Shown: positions 17,755 through 26,556, numbered from the stretch's first letter. The stretch: DNA of 64,000 nucleotides from Paraburkholderia antibiotica (GCF_012927125.1 NZ_JABBFZ010000016.1:62001-126000), one strand, 5' to 3'. The notes: generated from the letters alone by a model not told the origin. A program made the numbers and translations.

Positions 17755-18597
17755 TCAACCGAGCGTCAGACCGCCGTCGATATGGATCACCTGGCCGGTG
17801 ATGTGGCGCGCTTCGTCGGACAGCAGGAACGCGATCAGCGCGGCGACGTCGGCGGGTTCGGCGACATGGCCGAGTGGCGTCGCGGCGACCGCGTGTGCCC
17901 ATACTGCCGTGTTATCGGCACTGGGGCCGCGATCCTTGAGCGTATAGCCGGGGGCCACGCAATTGACGGTCACGCCGAGCGGCGCGAGTTCGGCGGCCGC
18001 CGTTTTCGCGAGCGATTCGAGCGCGGCCTTCGCGGCCGCCGTCGCCGCGAACGGCGTATCCGCGCGATAGCGATGCGCGACGAACGAACTCAACGCGATC
18101 ACGCGGCCGCGCTTCGAGGTTTCGAGCGCGGGCATCGCGCGACGCAGCAGTGCGGCGAACGCGGCCGGCATCGCGGCGAAGCTGGCGTTGAAACTGTCGG
18201 GGTCGAGCGCGGCGAGCGTTTGGCGCTGCGCGTGCCCGGCGTTCGCGACCAGTTGATCGAGTGCGCCGAAACTCGCGAGCGTTTGATGGACCACGTGCTC
18301 GGCCGCACCGCGCTCGGCGAGGTCGCCGAACACCGTCGCGCAACGCGCGCCGCTGGCCGTGCAGTCGGCGGCGACCTGCACGAGCCGTTGCCGGGAGGCG
18401 TCGTCGGCGCCGCGTGCATGCAGCATCAGGGAGGTGGACGGTGCGGCGAGGCGGCGGGCCAGCGCCGCGCCGATGCCGGAACCGGCGCCGGTGATCAGCA
18501 CGACGCGTGGGACGGCGCGGCTCGCGCCACCGTTTGCCGAAGCCGCCGTGCTGCCGGCGGCGCCGGGGGGAGGGAGATCGCCGGTGCGTTCGCTCAT
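17755..18597 (-). CDS. short-chain dehydrogenase/reductase with TxxxK in place of YxxxK
   Basis: A 280-residue SDR. The cofactor motif TGxxxGIG (LITGAGSGIGAAL) is at about residues 35–45, NAG at 119–121, the Ser pair at 170/171, and the C-terminal PGYTLKD and GQVIHIDGGLT blocks are present. At the active site the usual YxxxK reads T186-A-A-A-K190: Lys is kept but the catalytic Tyr is Thr (codon at 18040–18042). The N-terminal 30 residues are a Pro/Ala/Gly-rich extension. Loss of Tyr usually abolishes classic SDR chemistry, so activity is uncertain. It lies downstream of the ABC transporter gene on the same strand. Confidence 0.85.
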   Translation of the reverse strand: MSERTGDLPPPGAAGSTAASANGGASRAVPRVVLITGAGSGIGAALARRLAAPSTSLMLHARGADDASRQRLVQVAADCTASGARCATVFGDLAERGAAEHVVHQTLASFGALDQLVANAGHAQRQTLAALDPDSFNASFAAMPAAFAALLRRAMPALETSKRGRVIALSSFVAHRYRADTPFAATAAAKAALESLAKTAAAELAPLGVTVNCVAPGYTLKDRGPSADNTAVWAHAVAATPLGHVAEPADVAALIAFLLSDEARHITGQVIHIDGGLTLG

Positions 18598-18600
18598 GGT

Positions 18601-18700
18601 GTCGCTCGCTGCGGTGCTTGTTGTGGCGCTTGTTGTGGCGCTTGCTAGTGTGCTTACTGCGGTGCTTGCCGCAGTGCTCGTTGCGGCGCCGCTCGCGCCG
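18601..18700. repeat. degenerate short tandem repeat between SDR and ABC genes
   Basis: Roughly 9–12-base units of the form GTGGCGCTTGTT / GCGGTGCTTGC are repeated about eight times with variation. The stretch lies between the two minus-strand genes. It is too irregular for CRISPR; slippage-derived repeat is the simplest reading. Confidence 0.6.
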
Positions 18701-18701
18701 C

Positions 18702-20453
18702 TCAGGCGGCTACCGCTTCGCGCGAGCGTTCGACGTCGAGCGTTTCGTCGTGGAACGCCGCCAGCGATTCGCGATGCGCGACGCTGACGATCGCCGCCTT
18801 CGGCAGCCGCTCGGTGAACAGGCGATAGAGCCGCGCTTCGTTGTCCGCGTCGAGCGCGCTGGTCGCTTCGTCGAGGAACAGATAGTCGGGCTTGTGCAGC
18901 AGCACGCGCGCGCCGGCGAAGCGTTGCTGCTCGCCCGGCGACAGCACGCGGGTCCAGTGCGCCGATTCCTGCAGACGGTCCGCGTATTCCGACAGATGGC
19001 AGACGACGAGCGCTTCGCGGCACTCTTCGTCGCTATACGTATCCGCCGCCGACGGATACGCGAGCGCCGCCTTCAGCGTGCCGATCGGCATGTAGCTGAC
19101 CTGCGGGATGAACATCATGCGCGCGTTGACCGGCGCGTCGATCGAGCCGTCGCCGAACGGCCACAGGCCCGCGAGCGCGCGCATCAGCGTGCTCTTGCCG
19201 GCGCCCGACGGACCGCGCACGAGCCAGCGCGAACCCGGCCGGATCGCGATATCGCGGATGCTCGACAACGGGTTGCCGTTCGGCAGCGCGAGCTTGAGGT
19301 TGTCGGTGGAGAGCGAGTTGGCGTCGACGAAATGCAGGTTGATGCCGCCGTGCTCGGTGGCCGGCGACACCGATTCCTTCAGACGCGGCGCGTGCATGAT
19401 GCGCTTGAATTCGCGCAACCGGTTCACGGTCGCGCGCCATTCGACGAGGCTCGTATAACTGTTGATGAACCACGAGAACGAATCGCTGACGGTGCCGAAC
19501 GCGCTCGAAATCTGCATCAGCACGCCGAACGTGAAGGCGCCCGCGAAGTAGCGCGGCGCGGCGACCACGATCGGGAAGATGATCGCGATCTGGCCGTAGA
19601 AACTCAGCACGAAGGTCAGGCGCTTGGTGTACTTCATCACCTGCCACCAGTTGTCGCGGATGCGGCCGAACAACGTGTGCGCGTTGGTCTTCTCTGTTTC
19701 CATGCCGTTGTAGAACGCGATCTGCTCGGCGTTCTCGCGCAGCCGGATCAGGCCGAAACGGAAATCCGCCTCGACTTTCTGTGCCTGATAGTTGATCGAC
19801 ACGAGCGGATGGCCGACCTTCTGCGTGACCAGCGAGCCGATCACCGCGTAGAGCGCGGCGGCCCACACCATGTAGCCGGGGATGTGCAGCGGCACGCCGC
19901 CGAGTGAAATGGACAGCGCGCCGGCCAGCGACCACAGGATCGTGATGAACGACACCAGCGTGACGACGGTGGACAACAGGTCGAGCGTCAGCGACAGCGT
20001 GCTGGTCGCGAACGATTGCAGGTCGTCGCTGATCCGCTGGTCGGGGTTGTCGGCGAGACGGTCGCGCTCGATGCGGTAGAACGCGCTGTCGTTGAGCCAC
20101 TCGTTCAGATAGCGTGTGGTCAGCCACTGGCGCCAGCGGAAACCGAGCATCTGGCGCAGATAGCCCCGATAGACCGCGAGGATGATGAAGGCGAACGCGA
20201 GCCCGGTGAAGACCATCAGCAGGTGCGGGAAATCGTGCACGTTCTTGGCCTGCAGCGCGTTGTAGAAGTCCGCGCTCCAGCGGTTCAGGCGCACGTTGAT
20301 GCCCACGATGGTCAGGTTCATCACGACGATCGTGATGAGCAGCCCCCACGCAACGAGGCGTTCCTCGGAGACCCAGTAAGGCTTGATCAGGCTCCAGGCG
20401 GAGACCTTTTCGTCGGGCGGCAGCGCGGGGCTGGCGGAAGTATTTGGTGTCAT
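18702..20453 (-). CDS. SbmA/BacA-like ABC transporter (fused permease–ATPase)
   Basis: A 583-residue inner-membrane protein. The N-terminal half has about six TM helices with the SbmA/BacA-family pattern (FYNALQAKN, RWRQWLTTRYLNEWL, NPDQRISDD). The C-terminal ATPase has Walker A (GPSGAGKST), signature (LSPGEQQRFAGAR), Walker B (YLFLDEATSALD) and the H-loop (SVAHR). Relatives import vitamin B12, peptides or long-chain lipids. The ATG at 20453 with AGGA upstream is preferred over an earlier in-frame ATG at 20480. Substrate cannot be assigned. Confidence 0.9.
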   Translation of the reverse strand: MTPNTSASPALPPDEKVSAWSLIKPYWVSEERLVAWGLLITIVVMNLTIVGINVRLNRWSADFYNALQAKNVHDFPHLLMVFTGLAFAFIILAVYRGYLRQMLGFRWRQWLTTRYLNEWLNDSAFYRIERDRLADNPDQRISDDLQSFATSTLSLTLDLLSTVVTLVSFITILWSLAGALSISLGGVPLHIPGYMVWAAALYAVIGSLVTQKVGHPLVSINYQAQKVEADFRFGLIRLRENAEQIAFYNGMETEKTNAHTLFGRIRDNWWQVMKYTKRLTFVLSFYGQIAIIFPIVVAAPRYFAGAFTFGVLMQISSAFGTVSDSFSWFINSYTSLVEWRATVNRLREFKRIMHAPRLKESVSPATEHGGINLHFVDANSLSTDNLKLALPNGNPLSSIRDIAIRPGSRWLVRGPSGAGKSTLMRALAGLWPFGDGSIDAPVNARMMFIPQVSYMPIGTLKAALAYPSAADTYSDEECREALVVCHLSEYADRLQESAHWTRVLSPGEQQRFAGARVLLHKPDYLFLDEATSALDADNEARLYRLFTERLPKAAIVSVAHRESLAAFHDETLDVERSREAVAA

Positions 20454-20480
20454 GAGCGTCCTGATGAAGTGCTGGCCCAA

Positions 20481-21056
20481 CGCGCCGATCCGGTGCGTCG
20501 GTCCGGGCGGCCCGAGTCGCGGCGGGCCGTGGCGCGATGAACTGCGTATCTGCGCGCCGTGGTGCCATGGCTGGTCCGCTGCCGGTTGCTGCAGGGTGTT
20601 GCCGGGTGTTACCGATTCACTGCCGGTTGCCGAAGTCCGGCCGACACGCCCGCTCGGGCGTCCGGCCGTTCCGGCGAGCGCCGATTCTGGCGGCGCGCCC
20701 TTAAGCGGAAATTAATTTTCGCCGTCCGCGTCCGGGGCCTGGGGTTGTTCCGGAGCTGCCCCGACGTTTGCCTCGATACGTCTGCCTCGATACCGCCGTC
20801 GCGCGCAGCGTGATGCCTTCCCATACGCGTCGCCGTACGCCGTTCGCACCGTACCGCGTAGTACGCATCGTACCTGCGCGGCAGCTGGTCACGGCATTGT
20901 GCCAGAGCGGCGCGCGCGTCCGCAGCGAGGGCGCGAAAGAAGGTGCGGATCAGCGATGCGAGCGGCAGCGCCACGGCATGGGAAGGCTGCAGCGGGCGTC
21001 GGGGCGCTGGTTTGCGGCCGTCGCGCGTTTTATGGTCTAATGGCCTTTCGACGAAA
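20481..21056. other. intergenic region between ABC transporter and TPP riboswitch
   Basis: About 580 bases with no supported gene. It must hold the promoter for the minus-strand ABC gene and for the thiamine operon. GTAC/CGTAC words recur around 20815–20880, but no clear operator was recognised. Confidence 0.4.
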
Positions 21057-21160
21057 CAGGGGTGCTTCGCACACTGCCGGCGTGATTCCGATCCGCGGCG
21101 GCGAGGCTGAGAGAGACCCTTTGCACCCGATCCGGGTAATACCGGCGCGGGAAGTTTCCG
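21057..21160 (+). ncRNA. TPP riboswitch (THI element)
   Basis: The sequence carries the conserved thi-box blocks in order: GGGGTGC near the 5' side, GGCTGAGA at 21105–21112, ACCCTTTGCACCCGATC at about 21116–21132, and GGGTAATACCGGCGCGGGAA at 21134–21153. In this class TPP binding lowers expression, usually by hiding the ribosome site or forming a terminator. It lies 240 bases before thiO and ahead of the small ORF at 21286, so it should control the whole thiO–S–G–E operon. Confidence 0.95.
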
Positions 21161-21273
21161 GAAGCAACCTGTCTTCCATTCCCCGCCGGGCGGCGACCGC
21201 AAAAGCGCGCGCATGATGCCCGGCCGGCTTCACCCGCCGGTTTCGTCCTGGGTACGTGCGTTTTGAGCCGTAC

Positions 21274-21281
21274 GGAAAGGA
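21274..21281 (+). promoter_or_regulatory. strong ribosome binding site in the thi leader
   Basis: GGAAAGGA lies just before an ATG at 21286, which opens the 39-codon frame. It is the best Shine-Dalgarno between the riboswitch and thiO, so a translation start here is likely and is a natural target for riboswitch control. Confidence 0.65.
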
Positions 21282-21285
21282 CTCG

Positions 21286-21405
21286 ATGACCGCCTATTCT
21301 TCAGTTATGTATTGTTCCCTTCGTCACGTCGCCTCCGGCGCAGCGTGCCGCATCGGCGTTGTCTGCCGCTCCTGTCTGACTTGCGACATGGAGCGTGCGC
21401 GATGA
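21286..21405 (+). CDS. small Cys-rich protein translationally coupled to thiO
   Basis: A 39-residue reading frame starting MTAYSSVMYC and ending CLTCDMERAR. It has five cysteines (10, 21, 27, 30, 33), with the last three as CxxCxxC. A strong ribosome site (GGAAAGGA) precedes it, and its TGA overlaps the thiO ATG as ATGA at 21402–21405. It could be a real small metal-binding protein, or a leader whose translation lets ribosomes restart at thiO under riboswitch control. No homologue is known to me. The coupling is seen; function is inference. Confidence 0.5.
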   Translation: MTAYSSVMYCSLRHVASGAACRIGVVCRSCLTCDMERAR

Positions 21406-22532
21406 ACCGCTCTTCCCGACCCGATTTCGCCGTGCTCGGCGGGGGCCTGTGCGGCCGGCTGGTCGCGTGGCGGCTTGCCGGCGAAGGGCATCGCGTGGCG
21501 CTCTACGAACGTGGCGATGCCGCCGGCTCGCAGGCCGCCGCGTGGGTGGCCGCGGCGATGCTCGCGCCGCTCGCCGAAGCCGCGAGCGCCGAACTGCTGA
21601 TCACGCGGCTCGGCGCGAGTTCGCTCGAAAGCTGGCCGAACGTGCTCGCCGAACTGCCGGAGCCGGTGTTTTTCCAGCGCAACGGCACGCTGGTGGTCTG
21701 GCATCACGCCGACCGCACCGAGGCGCCGCTGTTCGAGCGCCGGGTGCGCTCGAACGCGCCGGCCGAGTTGCTCGACGGCGGCTTCGTCGCGCTGGCTGGG
21801 GCCCAACTGGGCGCGGCCGAACCCGCGCTGGCCGGGCGCTTCAACCAGGGCTGGCTGTTGCCGCGCGAAGGCCAGCTCGACAACCGTCAGGTGCTCGCCG
21901 CGCTGGCCGCGGGCCTCGCCGAACGCGGCGTCGACACGCACTGGAATACGCCGGTCGACGCCACCTCGCTGCCGGACGCCGGTATCACGATCGACTGCCG
22001 CGGCCTCGGCGCCAAGCCGGTGCTGCCGACGCTGCGCGGCATCCGTGGCGAAGTCGCGCGCGTGCACGCGCCGGGTCTGCAATTGAGCCGCCCGGTGCGG
22101 CTGCTGCATCCGCGTTACCCGCTCTATATCGCGCCGAAGCAGAACGGCCTGTACGTGATCGGCGCGACCGAGGTCGAAGGGGAGGACATGTCGCCGGTCA
22201 GCGTGCGCTCGGCGCTTGAGCTGCTGAGCGCGGCGTTCTCCGTGCATCCCGGTTTCGGCGAGGCGCGCATTCTCGAGCTGAACTCGCAGTGTCGACCGAC
22301 CTTGCCGGACCATCGTCCCGCGCTGCTGTGGGACGGCGCGCGCACGTTGCGCGTGAACGGCCTGTACCGGCACGGCTATATGATTGCGCCCGAAGTCGCC
22401 GATGAAGCCGTGCGTTTTGCCAACGCGTTGCTCGACGGCCGCGTCGGCGATGCCGATGCGTTCGCCGGCTGGCGACGCGACGCGCGCTGGAGCGAGCTGT
22501 TCCAGCAGGATTTCGCGCGGGAGCCGGCTTGA
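21402..22532 (+). CDS. thiO: glycine oxidase, thiazole synthesis
   Basis: FAD enzyme that oxidises glycine to iminoacetate (dehydroglycine), which supplies the C–N unit of the thiazole ring. The 376-residue protein opens with an FAD fold (FAVLGGGLCGRLVAWRLAGEG) and has the ThiO/DAO blocks GLYVIGATEVEG, RPTLPDHRPALL and GLYRHGYMIAPE. The ATG at 21402 overlaps the preceding small ORF. The presence of ThiO rather than ThiH points to the aerobic route. It is first of the main thi genes behind the TPP riboswitch. Confidence 0.93.
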   Translation: MNRSSRPDFAVLGGGLCGRLVAWRLAGEGHRVALYERGDAAGSQAAAWVAAAMLAPLAEAASAELLITRLGASSLESWPNVLAELPEPVFFQRNGTLVVWHHADRTEAPLFERRVRSNAPAELLDGGFVALAGAQLGAAEPALAGRFNQGWLLPREGQLDNRQVLAALAAGLAERGVDTHWNTPVDATSLPDAGITIDCRGLGAKPVLPTLRGIRGEVARVHAPGLQLSRPVRLLHPRYPLYIAPKQNGLYVIGATEVEGEDMSPVSVRSALELLSAAFSVHPGFGEARILELNSQCRPTLPDHRPALLWDGARTLRVNGLYRHGYMIAPEVADEAVRFANALLDGRVGDADAFAGWRRDARWSELFQQDFAREPA

Positions 22533-22598
22533 GCGTCGCGCGTCATTGCGCCGCCCGCCTTGCCGCTTTCGCCCTCGATTGAACCGTATTCGAACACC

Positions 22599-22796
22599 AT
22601 GGACATTCATATCAATCAGAAGCCGTTGTCGCTGCCCGAAGGCGCGACTGTCGCCGATGCGCTCGCCGCCTATGGCGCGCGTCCGCCGTTCGCGGTCGCG
22701 CTGAACGGCGATTTCGTCGCGCGTACCCAGCATTCGGCGCGCGCGTTGCAAGCGGGCGACCGGCTCGACGTTGTGCAACCGGTCGCGGGCGGCTGA
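22599..22796 (+). CDS. thiS: sulfur carrier protein ThiS
   Basis: A 65-residue ubiquitin-like sulfur carrier. It ends in the required Gly-Gly (PVAGG), which is adenylated and turned to thiocarboxylate before donating sulfur to ThiG. The beta-grasp phrases FAVALNGDFVAR and LQAGDRLDVVQPV are typical. It lies between thiO and thiG. Confidence 0.93.
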   Translation: MDIHINQKPLSLPEGATVADALAAYGARPPFAVALNGDFVARTQHSARALQAGDRLDVVQPVAGG

Positions 22797-22950
22797 GCGC
22801 GTTTGGCGCCAGCTTGCCGCTGACAGGCGGCCGCCAACGATCGCCGCCAACCCTTTGCCGCAAAGCCGCGGCTGCAAGCAGGTCGATGTAAACAGATCGA
22901 TCGAACGGCTGCTGTAAAAGCCCGATGCAACCCCGCCGCGGCCAACCAGG

Positions 22951-23775
22951 ATGATGCAAATGACTTCTCATGAGACCGCCGACGCGCTCACGCTGTACGG
23001 TCAACCCTTCGCGAGTCGCGTGCTGCTCGGCACCTCGCGCTATCCGTCGCTGCAGTCGCTGTCCGATTCGATCGACGCCGCACGCCCCGGCATGGTGACC
23101 GTCGCGCTGCGCCGCCAGATGAACGAAGGCAACGCCGAAGCCGGCTTCTTCGATCTGCTCAAGCGCCACGGCGTGCCGCTCCTGCCGAACACGGCGGGCT
23201 GCCTGACCGTCGACGAAGCGGTGACGACCGCGCACATGGCGCGCGAAATCTTCGAGACCGAGTGGATCAAGCTCGAACTGATCGGCGACGACTACACGCT
23301 GCAGCCCGACCCGGTCGGCCTGATCGAGGCCGCCGCGCGGCTCGTCAAGGACGGCTTCAAGGTGCTGCCGTATTGCACCGAGGATCTGGTGATCGGCCGT
23401 CGTCTGCTCGACGCCGGCTGCGAGGCGCTGATGCCGTGGGGCGCGCCGATCGGCACCGGCAAGGGCGTGATCAATCCGTACGGGCTGCGCGTATTGCGCG
23501 AGCGGCTGCCGGACGTGCCGCTGATCGTCGACGCCGGGCTCGGCGTGCCGTCGCATGCGGCCCAGGTGATGGAGTGGGGCTTCGACGGCGTGCTGCTGAA
23601 CACGGCGGTATCGCAGGCCACGCACCCCGACGCGATGGCGCGCGCGTTCGCGCTCGGCGTCGAGGCGGGGCGCGAGGCCTATCTGGCGGGGCCGATGGCC
23701 GAGCGCGAGAGCGCGCACGCGAGCACGCCGGTGGTCGGCATGCCGTTCTGGCATCAGGATGGAGGTGCGGCATGA
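22951..23775 (+). CDS. thiG: thiazole synthase
   Basis: Joins deoxyxylulose 5-phosphate, dehydroglycine and ThiS-thiocarboxylate to form the thiazole phosphate. The 274-residue TIM-barrel protein shows the family blocks SRVLLGTSRYPS, NTAGCLTVDEAV, WIKLELIGDD (with the Schiff-base Lys region), MPWGAPIGTGKG and VDAGLGVPSHAA. The start could also be an ATG 9 bases further in. Its stop overlaps the thiE ATG by four bases (ATGA). Confidence 0.95.
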   Translation: MMQMTSHETADALTLYGQPFASRVLLGTSRYPSLQSLSDSIDAARPGMVTVALRRQMNEGNAEAGFFDLLKRHGVPLLPNTAGCLTVDEAVTTAHMAREIFETEWIKLELIGDDYTLQPDPVGLIEAAARLVKDGFKVLPYCTEDLVIGRRLLDAGCEALMPWGAPIGTGKGVINPYGLRVLRERLPDVPLIVDAGLGVPSHAAQVMEWGFDGVLLNTAVSQATHPDAMARAFALGVEAGREAYLAGPMAERESAHASTPVVGMPFWHQDGGAA

Positions 23776-24875
23776 CCCAGTCGCTGACTTTGAAGAATCG
23801 TGACCTGTTCTGGCCGCCGGCCGACGAACTGGTCGAAGCGACCGAGCGCATTCGCGCCCGTCTCGGCGACTGGCCGCCGACCCACGCGCCGTGGCGCCTC
23901 TGCCTGACCGCGCCGGACGCACCGAACGGCGGCGACCTGATCGTGATCGCCGACGCTCAGCAGCACGGCGAGCAGATGGCGCGCTGGCTGACGCAGGGCG
24001 CGGGGGTGATCGTCGCCGCGGAAAATCGCGCGACGCTGCATCTGGGCGGCAAAAAGTACGGCCTCGAAGGCCATCTGGCGGAAGACTGGATTGCCGCGCT
24101 GGCCGCGTTCCTCGACTGCGGTTTCGATCCGCACGACGCGTTGACGCTCGCGCTCGCGTGGCGCGACGGCGACGAAACCCGCGCCGACGACGCGTTCCCG
24201 TCCGACCTTACCCGCTTTCCGCGCCTGACCGGCCTGCCGGCCGCGCCGGCGCAGGCGTTCCCGCGTTGCCCCGACAGGCTCGGCCTGTATCCGGTGCTGC
24301 CGACCGCGGACTGGGTCGAACGGGTGGTCGGCTTCGGCGTGAAGACGACGCAGCTGCGTCGCAAATCGGCCGAACCCGCCGACGAGCTGAAGCGCGAAAT
24401 CGCTCGCTGCGTGGCGGCCGGCCGCGCGCACGACGCGCAGGTGTTCATCAACGATCATTGGCAGGCGGCGCTCGAAGCCGGTGCGTACGGCGTGCACCTC
24501 GGCCAGGAAGACGTGCACACGGCGGATCTGGCGGCGCTCGCCGACGCGGGTATCCGGCTCGGTCTGTCGACGCACGGTTTCTACGAAATGCTGAAGGCGC
24601 TACATTTCCGTCCGAGTTACATTGCTCTGGGCGCGGTGTTTCCGACCACGACCAAGGTGATGCCGACCGCGCCGCAGGGCCTGAAGCGTCTCGCGCGCTA
24701 TGTGCGGCTGCTCGACGGCGTGGTGCCGCTCGTCGCGATCGGCGGAATCGATCTGCAGGTGCTGCCGGACGTGCTCGCGACGGGCGTCGGCTGCGCGGCG
24801 GTGGTGCGCGCGGTGACGGAGGCGGCCGACCCGGCTGCCGCGGTTTCTGCGCTGCAACACACGTTTACGCAATAA
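23772..24875 (+). CDS. thiE: thiamine-phosphate synthase with long N-terminal extension
   Basis: Couples HMP-pyrophosphate with thiazole phosphate to give thiamine phosphate. The catalytic ThiE barrel is the C-terminal half: VKTTQLRRK, FINDHWQAALEAGAYGVHLGQED and the phosphate-binding VPLVAIGGI. The total of 367 residues is about 160 longer than a plain ThiE (about 210). Residues 1–165 form an extra domain with WRLCLTAPDAPNGG and FLDCGFDPHDALTLALAW, whose end faintly recalls the C-terminus of ThiD-type kinases. No thiD or thiC is in the window. The extension's job is unknown. Confidence 0.9.
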   Translation: MTQSLTLKNRDLFWPPADELVEATERIRARLGDWPPTHAPWRLCLTAPDAPNGGDLIVIADAQQHGEQMARWLTQGAGVIVAAENRATLHLGGKKYGLEGHLAEDWIAALAAFLDCGFDPHDALTLALAWRDGDETRADDAFPSDLTRFPRLTGLPAAPAQAFPRCPDRLGLYPVLPTADWVERVVGFGVKTTQLRRKSAEPADELKREIARCVAAGRAHDAQVFINDHWQAALEAGAYGVHLGQEDVHTADLAALADAGIRLGLSTHGFYEMLKALHFRPSYIALGAVFPTTTKVMPTAPQGLKRLARYVRLLDGVVPLVAIGGIDLQVLPDVLATGVGCAAVVRAVTEAADPAAAVSALQHTFTQ

Positions 24876-24932
24876 TCGTCAGGCATCGTCAAAGGAAAGG
24901 GACACCTCACGGCAGCTTTTGCAGGGTGGCCC

Positions 24933-24938
24933 TATAAT
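24933..24938 (+). promoter_or_regulatory. -10 box upstream of mlaF
   Basis: A perfect TATAAT lies about 32 bases before the mlaF start, within CCCTATAATTCGG. The -35 region (around 24910) is weak, so an activator or an extended contact may be needed. Confidence 0.55.
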
Positions 24939-24970
24939 TCGGCCTTCCCTGTAAAAGGATTGTCAGTTTG

Positions 24971-25792
24971 GTGCCTTCCTCTCCCGAGACCCTACTCGAG
25001 CTGCGTGACGTCGACTTTGGTTACGGCGATCGGCTCGTCCTGTCGAATCTGAATTTGCGCTTCCGGCGCGGTCAGGTCGTTGCGGTCATGGGCGGCTCGG
25101 GTTGCGGCAAGACCACGGTGCTGCGCCTGATCGGCGGCCTCGTCCGCGCGCAGCGCGGCCAGGTGCTGTTCCACGGGCAGGACGTCGGCGCGCAGACGCG
25201 CGAAGGTCTTTACGCGCTGCGTCGCAAGATGGGCATGCTGTTCCAGTTCGGCGCGCTGTTCACCGACATGTCGGTGTTCGAAAACGTCGCCTTCTCGCTG
25301 CGCGAGCACACCGATCTTCCCGAAGAATTGCTGCGCGACCTTGTGCTGATGAAGCTCAACGCGGTCGGGCTGCGCGGCGCGCGCGACCTGCTGCCGTCGG
25401 AGATTTCGGGCGGCATGGCGCGGCGCGTGGCGCTGGCGCGCGCCATCGCGCTCGACCCCGAACTGATGATGTACGACGAACCGTTCGCCGGTCTCGATCC
25501 GATCTCGCTCGGCATCACCGCGAACCTGATCCGCACGCTGAACCAGGCGCTCGGCGCGACCTCGATCCTCGTCACGCACGACGTGCCGGAATCGTTCGCG
25601 ATCGCGGACTACGTGTACTTTCTCGCCAACGGCGGCGTGCTCGCCGAGGGCACGCCGGACGAGCTGCGCGCATCGACGGACCCGACGGTCCGGCAATTTA
25701 TCGACGGCGCGCCTGACGGGCCGTTCAGATTCCACTATCCGAGTCAGACGCCGCTGGCGGCGGATTTCGGCATCGGCGGAGGCCGGTCATGA
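24971..25792 (+). CDS. mlaF: Mla lipid transport ATPase
   Basis: ATPase of the MlaFEDB inner-membrane complex that moves phospholipids and keeps the outer membrane asymmetric. The protein of about 273 residues has Walker A (MGGSGCGKTT), Q-loop (LFQFGALFTDMSVFEN), signature (EISGGMARRVALAR), Walker B (LMMYDEPFAGLDP) and H-loop (VTHDV). The start is a GTG at 24971, or a TTG one codon earlier. It overlaps mlaE by four bases. A perfect -10 lies just upstream. Confidence 0.93.
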   Translation: MPSSPETLLELRDVDFGYGDRLVLSNLNLRFRRGQVVAVMGGSGCGKTTVLRLIGGLVRAQRGQVLFHGQDVGAQTREGLYALRRKMGMLFQFGALFTDMSVFENVAFSLREHTDLPEELLRDLVLMKLNAVGLRGARDLLPSEISGGMARRVALARAIALDPELMMYDEPFAGLDPISLGITANLIRTLNQALGATSILVTHDVPESFAIADYVYFLANGGVLAEGTPDELRASTDPTVRQFIDGAPDGPFRFHYPSQTPLAADFGIGGGRS

Positions 25793-26556
25793 TCAGTGCG
25801 ATTGGTCGCTCGGTGCTCGGCGGGCTCGGCACGGCCGGCTACGCGACGCGTTTTTTCCTCCGGCTGGTGCTCGAATTCTTCCCGCTGCTGCGCCGGCCGC
25901 GTCTTGTCACGAAGCAGATCCACTTCGTCGGTAATTATTCGCTGGTGATCATCGCGGTGTCGGGGCTGTTCGTCGGCTTCGTGCTGGGTCTGCAGGGCTA
26001 TTACACGCTAAATCGCTACGGCTCCGAGCAGGCGCTCGGGTTGCTGGTCGCGCTGTCGCTCGTACGCGAGCTCGGGCCGGTCGTGACGGCGCTGCTGTTC
26101 GCCGGCCGCGCGGGCACCTCGCTGACCGCCGAAATCGGTCTGATGAAGGCGGGCGAGCAACTCACCGCGATGGAAATGATGGCGGTCGATCCGGTCAAGG
26201 TCGTGATCGCGCCGCGTCTGTGGGCGGGCATTATTTCGATGCCGATCCTCGCCGCGATCTTCAGCGCGGTCGGCGTTCTGGGCGGTTATGTGGTGGGCGT
26301 GCTGCTGATCGGCGTCGATGCCGGCGCGTTCTGGTCGCAGATGCAGGGCGGTGTCGACGTGTGGCGCGATATCGGCGCCGGGGTCGTCAAGAGCGTGGTG
26401 TTCGGCCTCGCGGTGACCTTCGTCGCGCTGTTTCAGGGCTACGAGGCGAAGGCGACGCCGGAAGGCGTGTCGCGCGCGACGACTCGCACGGTCGTGTACG
26501 CATCGCTCGCGGTACTGGGCCTCGACTTCCTGTTGACCGCACTGATGTTCAGCTAA
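25789..26556 (+). CDS. mlaE: Mla lipid transport permease
   Basis: Inner-membrane permease of the Mla complex. The 255-residue protein has about five to six hydrophobic helices and the family phrases VRELGPVVTALLFAGRAG, ELGLMKAGEQLTA-like and AVDPVKVVIAPRLWAG. The ATG overlaps the mlaF stop, so the two are translationally coupled. Length matches the usual 255–260. Confidence 0.94.
   Translation: MISAIGRSVLGGLGTAGYATRFFLRLVLEFFPLLRRPRLVTKQIHFVGNYSLVIIAVSGLFVGFVLGLQGYYTLNRYGSEQALGLLVALSLVRELGPVVTALLFAGRAGTSLTAEIGLMKAGEQLTAMEMMAVDPVKVVIAPRLWAGIISMPILAAIFSAVGVLGGYVVGVLLIGVDAGAFWSQMQGGVDVWRDIGAGVVKSVVFGLAVTFVALFQGYEAKATPEGVSRATTRTVVYASLAVLGLDFLLTALMFS

Noticed and set aside
18601..18700. Possible CRISPR-like array
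   Set aside because: Units are about 10 bases, degenerate and without unique spacers; no cas genes are present.
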